DNA from: Spirochaetaceae bacterium
GTDB taxonomy: Bacteria; Spirochaetota; Spirochaetia; PWKH01
Assembly (NCBI GenBank): GCA_003559765.1
Contig: PWKH01000146.1
Location: 1 to 37,214 of the forward strand
Direction of reading: 5' to 3'
Length of the DNA: 37,214 nt
The translations under genes were made by a program, and so were the position numbers. The notes below the pieces were generated by a model, which was not told where the DNA came from, did not search any database, and worked only from the letters and a program-made list of their open reading frames with translations. Of the stretch, positions 32,471-37,214 are shown piece after piece. Within the stretch, counting starts at the first letter, position 1, and each line of letters begins with the position of its first letter.

Positions 32471-33462
32471 ATCCTGCCGATGGTGGCGGCCATGACCGCT
32501 TTGATGGTATGGATCCGGTTTTCCGCCTCGTCAAAGACCACGGAATGGGGGCTGGTGAACACCTCATGGGTAACCTCCATCTCCGTAAGTCCGAAACGCT
32601 GATGCACTTCTTTGGCAATATCGGTTTCAAGATCATGGAAGGCCGGCAGGCAGTGCATGAACTTCACCTGATCGTTCCCGGTCCGCCTGATCATCTCCAT
32701 ATTCACCTGGTAGGGCTTCAGTAGTTCTATGCGCCGTTCAAACTGGCTCTCCTCTCCCATGGATACCCAGACATCGGTATAGAGCACATCTGCACCAGCC
32801 ACCCCTTCGTCGATGCGGTCGGTAACTGTGATCTGCGAGCCCGTCGTTCCTCCCAGAGAGCGCATTTGGTCAAGCAGCCCGGCATCCGGTGCAAGCTCGG
32901 AAGGCGAGAGCAGCGTCAGGTCTATCCCCAGTTTCGCCGCTCCGATCATCAGTGAATTCGCCATGTTGTTCCGGCAGTCCCCGACATAGACCATCTTCAC
33001 ATCGCTGAAGGGTTTGGGAACATGCTCCTGCACCGTCATCATGTCGGCGAGCACCTGGGTCGGATGATAGGTATCAGTAAGGCCGTTCCACACCGGCACT
33101 CCCGCATGGGCGGCGAGAAGCTCCACGGTCTTTTGCTTGAATCCCCTGAATTCTATTCCGTCATAATAGCGCCCGAGGACTGCGGCGGTATCTTCAATTG
33201 ACTCTTTCTTTCCCATCTGGCTGTTGGTCAGGAAGGTAACTCTGCCGCCTTCATCAAACGCGGCCACTTCAAAGGCGCAGCGCGTACGGGTGGAGGCTTT
33301 CTCAAAGAGCAGAACAATATTTTTCCCTGCAAGCAGATCCCCTTGAATTCCCGAGCGTTTTTTCTGTTTCAGATCTATGGAGAGGTTCAGCAGATAGCGG
33401 ATCTCCTCAGGCGAAAAATCCATAAGCGTCAGCAGACTTCTTCCCCGTAATGTCAGCGGCAT
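32467..33462 (-). CDS. arcB: Ornithine carbamoyltransferase (likely catabolic)
   Basis: This 331-aa enzyme interconverts citrulline plus phosphate with ornithine plus carbamoyl phosphate. Motifs are [20 protein letters not shown] (carbamoyl-phosphate binding), [38 protein letters not shown] and [14 protein letters not shown]. Length and the neighbouring arcA favour the catabolic ArcB role over the biosynthetic ArgF, although sequence motifs alone do not decide this. GGAGGAA precedes the ATG, 12 bp after arcA. Confidence 0.93.
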   Translation of the reverse strand: MPLTLRGRSLLTLMDFSPEEIRYLLNLSIDLKQKKRSGIQGDLLAGKNIVLLFEKASTRTRCAFEVAAFDEGGRVTFLTNSQMGKKESIEDTAAVLGRYYDGIEFRGFKQKTVELLAAHAGVPVWNGLTDTYHPTQVLADMMTVQEHVPKPFSDVKMVYVGDCRNNMANSLMIGAAKLGIDLTLLSPSELAPDAGLLDQMRSLGGTTGSQITVTDRIDEGVAGADVLYTDVWVSMGEESQFERRIELLKPYQVNMEMIRRTGNDQVKFMHCLPAFHDLETDIAKEVHQRFGLTEMEVTHEVFTSPHSVVFDEAENRIHTIKAVMAATIGRI

Positions 33463-33474
33463 AGGTTCCTCCGA

Positions 33475-34704
33475 TTATAGTTCTTCCCGGCACAGAGGCA
33501 TGCTCATGCACCGGGGGCCGCCCCGGCCCCGCACCAGCTCTGATCCCCGGATGGGAATCACCCGTACGCCGTGACGTTCCAATGTCTCATTAGATACCAC
33601 ATTTCTCAGGTATGTGACAACGGTTCCCGGAGCAAGAGCGAAGGTATTGGTGCTGTCATTCCACTGCTCCCGGGCGGCGGCAATGCTGTCGCCGCCGCCG
33701 CTTCTGATCAGATCCACCGCCGGCAGCCGGAGGGAGCGCTTCAGCGCATCCTGGAGACTTCCGGCTTCACTGATTTCAAGTGAATCTGTTTTGTTTCTGA
33801 CCATGCGGAACACCTTGAGGGATGATTCAACCCCCGGGAAGATGCAGAATTTATCGCGGTCGACCATGGTGAAGACCGTATCAAGGTGCATATATGCCCG
33901 GGTGAAGGGAATCTGTATGACCAGCACCTCCCGAAACCCTTCACCGCCTCGTTCCACCGGATCGGTCATTTTCCGGGCAAAAGCCTCGATAGCCCAGACT
34001 TCGCTTCTGGCGCTGCAGCCGACTGCCGCGCAGGAGGGACCGGGGATGAGGATATCCCCGCCCTCGATGCTGCTGCCGGCGCTGTAGTCCAGGTGCAGCC
34101 GCGCTCCTGCAAACAGCGGATGATGCTGTGCTATCAGGGATATCAGCCAGTTTTCCCGGCGTCTGGATTCCGTCTTCATGACGTTTACCGCTACCCCGTC
34201 TCCCACCACGGTGGCCGGGTCCCGGGTAAAGTAGAGGTTCGGCAGAGGCGAAATGTAGTAGGGATAGGCGTCCCGAATAAAATAGGAAAGGGTCTTCTGC
34301 TTAACCTTGTGGTCCACTTCATTTTTCAGCAGCCCTCCGATGCAGTAGTCCACCAGTTGGCGCGAACCGGCCTCCCGGAGATGCTCGGTGATGATCTTTT
34401 TCAGCGACGGGGAAAACAGCTGGGAGCAATCCCCCAGATGCTCCACTGCTTCCTCCCGGAGCTTCGCATCAGCAAAAACCTCCTCAAGCAGGGTTTCGAT
34501 ATAGTGCACCCTGCAGCCCTCATCGGTCAGCACCCGGGCAAACATATCATGCTCATGCTGCATCTGCTCGAGATAGGGAATATCTTCAAAGAGCATGGAA
34601 TCAAGATACTGCGGAGTCAGCGACTCCAGCTCTCTCCCGGGACGGTGCAGCAGTACCGCTTTGAGCTTGCCCACCTCCGAGGAGACATGGATAGATTTGT
34701 TCAT
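33475..34704 (-). CDS. arcA: Arginine deiminase
   Basis: ArcA (409 aa) converts arginine to citrulline and ammonia. Motifs include LKAVLLHRPGRELESLTPQ, NLYFTRDPATVVG (Asp), IPFTRAYMHLDTVFTMVDRD (Glu/His region) and GRGGPRCMSMPL with the catalytic Cys399. All catalytic residues look present. The ATG at 34704 has AAGGA upstream with wide spacing. It is first in a two-gene transcript with arcB. No carbamate kinase gene is in the window. Confidence 0.96.
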   Translation of the reverse strand: MNKSIHVSSEVGKLKAVLLHRPGRELESLTPQYLDSMLFEDIPYLEQMQHEHDMFARVLTDEGCRVHYIETLLEEVFADAKLREEAVEHLGDCSQLFSPSLKKIITEHLREAGSRQLVDYCIGGLLKNEVDHKVKQKTLSYFIRDAYPYYISPLPNLYFTRDPATVVGDGVAVNVMKTESRRRENWLISLIAQHHPLFAGARLHLDYSAGSSIEGGDILIPGPSCAAVGCSARSEVWAIEAFARKMTDPVERGGEGFREVLVIQIPFTRAYMHLDTVFTMVDRDKFCIFPGVESSLKVFRMVRNKTDSLEISEAGSLQDALKRSLRLPAVDLIRSGGGDSIAAAREQWNDSTNTFALAPGTVVTYLRNVVSNETLERHGVRVIPIRGSELVRGRGGPRCMSMPLCREEL

Positions 34705-35077
34705 ACAGGCAGTCCTTACCAGATATACCAGGATTGTATCAGCCTAGCCGAAAACTATCTCTTCTTCAACTCAAAAATTTCCTTATTACCGCCAGTTGCA
34801 GGACCGTGCAGTTTCAAAACGACTTTTTCGAATTCAGATAATACTGCCGGGGCCCGCGCCTCGGCTGTTTTCGGAATTTCTGCAGCATCTGATGCTGCTG
34901 CATACGGATTTCCGATATGCATAGGGTATCGTGCTGCGGGAGCCCCATATTCTGTCTCGGAGTCTTTGCTCAAATCTCTTTTCTCAGCAGCACCGTCACC
35001 AGTATTCAGCAGTGGCCAGTCTTGTTCCGGGGCGGCTGTTTTTACATCTTCCAGCAGCGCAGTGAATACCCGGCAGA
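34705..35077. other. Interval with no confident gene
   Basis: This 373-bp stretch holds the arcA upstream region and no gene I can confirm. On the minus strand one frame stays open from about 35120 to a stop at 34755, with natural-looking composition (for example VFTALLEDVKTAAPEQDWP and VLSEFEKVVLKLHGPATG) but no ATG; the only start-like codon is TTG at 34973, with a poor ribosome site. It may be the tail of a lost gene. A 17-bp palindrome, GCAGCATC-T-GATGCTGC, lies at 34882-34898. A -10-like TACAAT (minus strand, about 34739-34734) may belong to arcA. Confidence 0.4.
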
Positions 35078-36079
35078 GACTATTACGACGCCCTCCTTTC
35101 CTGGTTCTCCCGCCGCTTCATCTGGGAGCTGAATACGGAATGGATTCTGCTGAGCCCGGGACTGATGTATGCAGTGGGAGCGGCAATCCGGGAGTTCACG
35201 AGCCCGGGGAACTCCGTAGTTATACAGACTCCGGTGTATCATCCCTTTTCTGAACTGGTCGTATCCAACGGGCGCACCCTCCGGAATAATCAGCTCCTGT
35301 ACCGGAACGGAACCTATGTCATGGACTTTACGGGCCTTGAAGAGATCCTTCAGCAGAAAACGGTCACTATGCTGATGCTGTGCAGTCCCCACAACCCTGC
35401 AGGACGAGTATGGCGGGAGAATGAACTGACGCGTCTCGGAGAGCTCTGTCTCCGCCATGGGGTGCTGGTAGTCTCCGATGAGATCCACAGCGACTTCGTC
35501 CTCTCCGGAAGGCATGTGCCGACAGCCTCAATTGACCGGGAGCTTGCGGCTTCGGTTATTACCTGCACCTCAGCGACAAAAACCTTCAATATTCCGGGTC
35601 TGCAGACAGCCGGCATCATTATCAGCGACAGCGGCCTGCGCAGCCGCATGGCTGCCAGATTTGCCGCCGACGGATTTTCCCAGCTCAACGTGATGGGACT
35701 GATTGCCGGTCAGGCCGCCTACACCTATGGAGAAAGCTGGCTGAATTCCCTTCTCGTGTATCTTCGGGGTAATCGCCTGTTTCTGAACACCTTTCTCAAG
35801 GAGCATATCCCCGAAGTTACCCTCACTGAAAGTGAAGCGACCTATTTGGCTTGGATGGACTTTTCCAGGATGGGCCTCTCGGACAGAGATCTGGAACAGC
35901 GCCTGCTTTATGACTGCGGACTCTGGCTCAGTCCGGGACCGCTCTGAGGTCCAGGCGGAAGGGGATTTCAGCAGCCGAATTTCGGCTGTCCACGAAGCAG
36001 ACTGGAAGAGGGGCTTGGAAAACTGGCCGAAGGATTAACCGCTGATGGGAACCGCAGGCAGCCGATTTCTCAGATGTAA
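35078..36079 (+). pseudogene. Decayed MalY/PatB-type PLP aminotransferase
   Basis: The sequence encodes most of a class I/II aminotransferase of the MalY/PatB (C-S lyase) type. It has DYYDALLSWFSRRF, ILLSPGLMYAVGAAIREFT, QTPVYHPFSELV, LCSPHNPAGRVWRENEL, VVSDEIHSDFVL and TSATKTFNIPGLQTAG with the PLP lysine. The first 80 or so residues expected for the family are missing: the frame runs into a TGA at 35063. A TGA at 35945 interrupts the end, yet the same frame continues with GPGGRGFQQPNFGCPRSRLE, matching the family C-terminus, to a stop at 36077. Both ends are thus broken. An internal ATG at 35165 gives an open frame but no complete enzyme. Confidence 0.82.
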
Positions 36080-36105
36080 TTTCTGCAAAAGCACCCGGCA
36101 GATAC

Positions 36106-36519
36106 TTAATTCGCTCTTGCCTCGGCAAGCATGAGCTCGGAGAACTTCAGCAGTTCATCTGAGGTATCGGTAATCACTGCCTCAAGTATCGGGATGCTGA
36201 TTTCCTGGTACTCATGTACCGCGATATTCCTGAACCCGATCATGTTCCGCAAGTTTTTCGCCAATTCCCTGGGGATCATTCCTGCGTCAGCTGCAGCTTC
36301 GAAACTGCTGCCGGAGTCAACAGGAAGACCGAGTTTCCGTATGCGGACTACATAATTTGCTAAATCAATACTCTGCTGGCATGCACGGGTAATATTAAGG
36401 ATTGCCGCATCCTGGCGTGTATAGTCAGACGCAAAGTCCCTGGACAGTCGGTGTTCCTCCCGGGCACGCTGAATACAGTGCTGGATGCTGTGTACTTTAT
36501 TCAGGATTACATCATTCAT
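36106..36519 (-). CDS. hepT: HEPN-domain toxin HepT
   Basis: A 137-aa HEPN-fold RNase of a type VII toxin-antitoxin pair. The active motif RX4HXY is exact: R97-NIAV-H102-E-Y104, where Tyr104 is the residue adenylylated by the antitoxin in the characterised Shewanella system. The helical body is typical (ITRACQQSIDLANYVVRIRK). The ATG at 36519 overlaps the mntA stop (ATGA), and AAGGATGG lies upstream. The pair sits close to an rRNA operon in an accessory stretch. Confidence 0.93.
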   Translation of the reverse strand: MNDVILNKVHSIQHCIQRAREEHRLSRDFASDYTRQDAAILNITRACQQSIDLANYVVRIRKLGLPVDSGSSFEAAADAGMIPRELAKNLRNMIGFRNIAVHEYQEISIPILEAVITDTSDELLKFSELMLAEARAN

Positions 36520-36962
36520 ACCTGCACCATCCTTCCTGAACGAAATACTTCAGCAAGAATCTCCCTCCGCTCTTCATTCAGAATCTGATAAAAAGAAAGG
36601 GTAAGCATTTCAAATATATCTGCAGCGTCGGCATCAGCGGTAAAAATCCGTGTACCGGTAAAGATGATCTCTTTTTTAAAAACAAGAGAGACATATCTGA
36701 TCGACACCAGATCTACCGGAAGGGAAAGGGCATCCTCAATTTCTGACCGCGCCGGAGAAAGCCCAAGATATCCCGGTTCATCAAAAGGCTTTTCCGGAAG
36801 CAGCAGCGCAATATCAATATCTCCTGCCTGGCTGATATCCCCCTGGGCTGCTGAACCAAAGAGATATATCGCCTGCAGAGCAGGGAAATGTCTGGTAAGG
36901 ATAGACCGTATCTTTTCGATTCCTTCTGCGTCCATGGGGGCATTATCCACCGGTTCAGACAT
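36516..36962 (-). CDS. mntA: Minimal nucleotidyltransferase antitoxin MntA
   Basis: A 148-aa nucleotidyltransferase-fold protein with the exact GSX10DXD motif (G36-S37 to D48-x-D50, within LFGSAAQGDISQAGDIDIAL). MntA antitoxins add AMP to a tyrosine of HepT and thereby inactivate it. The protein is a little longer than the minimal MNT, with a C-terminal extension ending in a helix (ILNEERREILAEVFRSGRM). The start at 36962 has no clear ribosome site; the in-frame ATG at 36935 (MDAEGIEKI) is an alternative. It precedes hepT with an ATGA overlap. Confidence 0.92.
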   Translation of the reverse strand: MSEPVDNAPMDAEGIEKIRSILTRHFPALQAIYLFGSAAQGDISQAGDIDIALLLPEKPFDEPGYLGLSPARSEIEDALSLPVDLVSIRYVSLVFKKEIIFTGTRIFTADADAADIFEMLTLSFYQILNEERREILAEVFRSGRMVQV

Positions 36963-37098
36963 ACTGTCAACTCAGCTGATTTCCTGCGGAAATACAAACA
37001 TGCATCTCATAGCTTACCAGGGCCAGCCGTCAGCGGCATAACCGAAGAGACTGAAAGAACGGTCAGATGAATAAAGCGGGATGTATTAATAGTTTTCT

Positions 37099-37115
37099 GC
37101 TCTCTTTTAGAGAGC
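37099..37115 (-). terminator. Hairpin downstream of the 5S rRNA gene
   Basis: GCTCTCT and AGAGAGC (37099-37105 and 37109-37115) form a perfect 7-bp stem with a 3-base loop, about 17 bp after the 5S 3' end on the minus strand. A T-run follows the 5S directly but not the hairpin, so it is an atypical terminator or a processing structure. Confidence 0.4.
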
Positions 37116-37131
37116 GCATATACGAAAAAAA

Positions 37132-37214
37132 GCCTGGCGACGACCTACTCTCCCACGGAAAAACCGCAGTACCATCGGCGTAGGAGGGCTTAACTTCCGT
37201 GTTCGGAACGGGAA
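37132..37214 (-). rRNA. rrf: 5S ribosomal RNA, 3' part (cut by window edge)
   Basis: The complement of this stretch matches the 3' two thirds of bacterial 5S rRNA: it holds the conserved loop region (plus-strand GTGTTCGGAACGGGAA), the GTACCATCGGCG block and the closing CCTACTCTCCCAC and GCCTGGCGAC segments. The 5' part lies beyond position 37214. It implies an rRNA operon on the minus strand outside the window. Confidence 0.93.

Noticed and set aside
35945-35947. Selenocysteine codon in the aminotransferase
   Set aside because: The family has no Cys or Sec at this place, the N-terminus is also missing, and I see no convincing hairpin right after the TGA; kept only as a remote alternative.

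Overview
The window reads as chromosomal DNA of an anaerobic, fermentative bacterium, most likely a free-living spirochaete (Spirochaetota). This is an inference from gene content and not from a marker tree. The pointers are a branched-chain 2-oxoacid:ferredoxin oxidoreductase joined to butyrate kinase and phosphate butyryltransferase, an arginine deiminase pathway beside a YfcC-family transporter, GatCAB-dependent amidation, a PolA with motif A reading DYAQIELV, and very tight gene packing with ATGA/GTGA/TAATG overlaps. Coding density is high and all intact genes use clear Shine-Dalgarno sites, with two exceptions noted below.

Layout: (1) 1-3427, minus strand: gatC-gatA-gatB-aspS (aspS cut by the window edge), the tRNA-dependent amidation module. 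(2) 3540-7564, plus strand: a purine salvage operon of hpt, a second Xpt1-like phosphoribosyltransferase, purA and purB, with a promoter and palindrome in front and a strong intrinsic terminator behind. (3) 7582-10338, plus: a 918-residue exported ankyrin-repeat protein. (4) 10327-14701: a VTT/YqaA-type membrane protein and an AlaX-type editing protein (minus), an unknown Gln-rich protein (plus), an iron alcohol dehydrogenase (minus) and a GNAT acetyltransferase (plus). (5) 14698-19923, minus: a five-gene operon of a small anchored protein, a PhnP-like metallo-beta-lactamase protein, polA, coaE and a SPOR-domain protein. (6) 19998-25230, minus: a six-gene fermentation operon of a Cys-rich unknown, a 2x[4Fe-4S] ferredoxin, VOR alpha, VOR beta-gamma fusion, buk and ptb, with a near-consensus promoter. 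(7) 25332-29453, minus: a secreted His/Met-rich protein, an OmpR-type response regulator, a sensor kinase with a His/Met-rich extracytoplasmic loop, and an RmuC-like nuclease. (8) 29606-34704: yfcC-type transporter and M20 peptidase (plus) converging on arcA-arcB (minus). (9) 34705-37214, an accessory stretch: a poorly explained 370-bp interval, a decayed MalY/PatB-type aminotransferase, a MntA/HepT toxin-antitoxin pair, and the 3' end of a 5S rRNA gene on the minus strand that marks the end of an rRNA operon beyond the window.

Working together: region 6 should oxidise 2-oxoacids from valine, leucine and isoleucine to acyl-CoA, pass electrons to ferredoxin and recover ATP through acyl-phosphate, which matches the known branched-chain amino acid fermentation of some spirochaetes. 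Region 8 supplies amino acids (transporter, peptidase) and arginine catabolism, but no carbamate kinase is in the window. The least explained pieces are the Cys-rich leader gene of the VOR operon, the His/Met-rich two-component locus, the exported ankyrin protein and the 34.7-35.1 kb interval.
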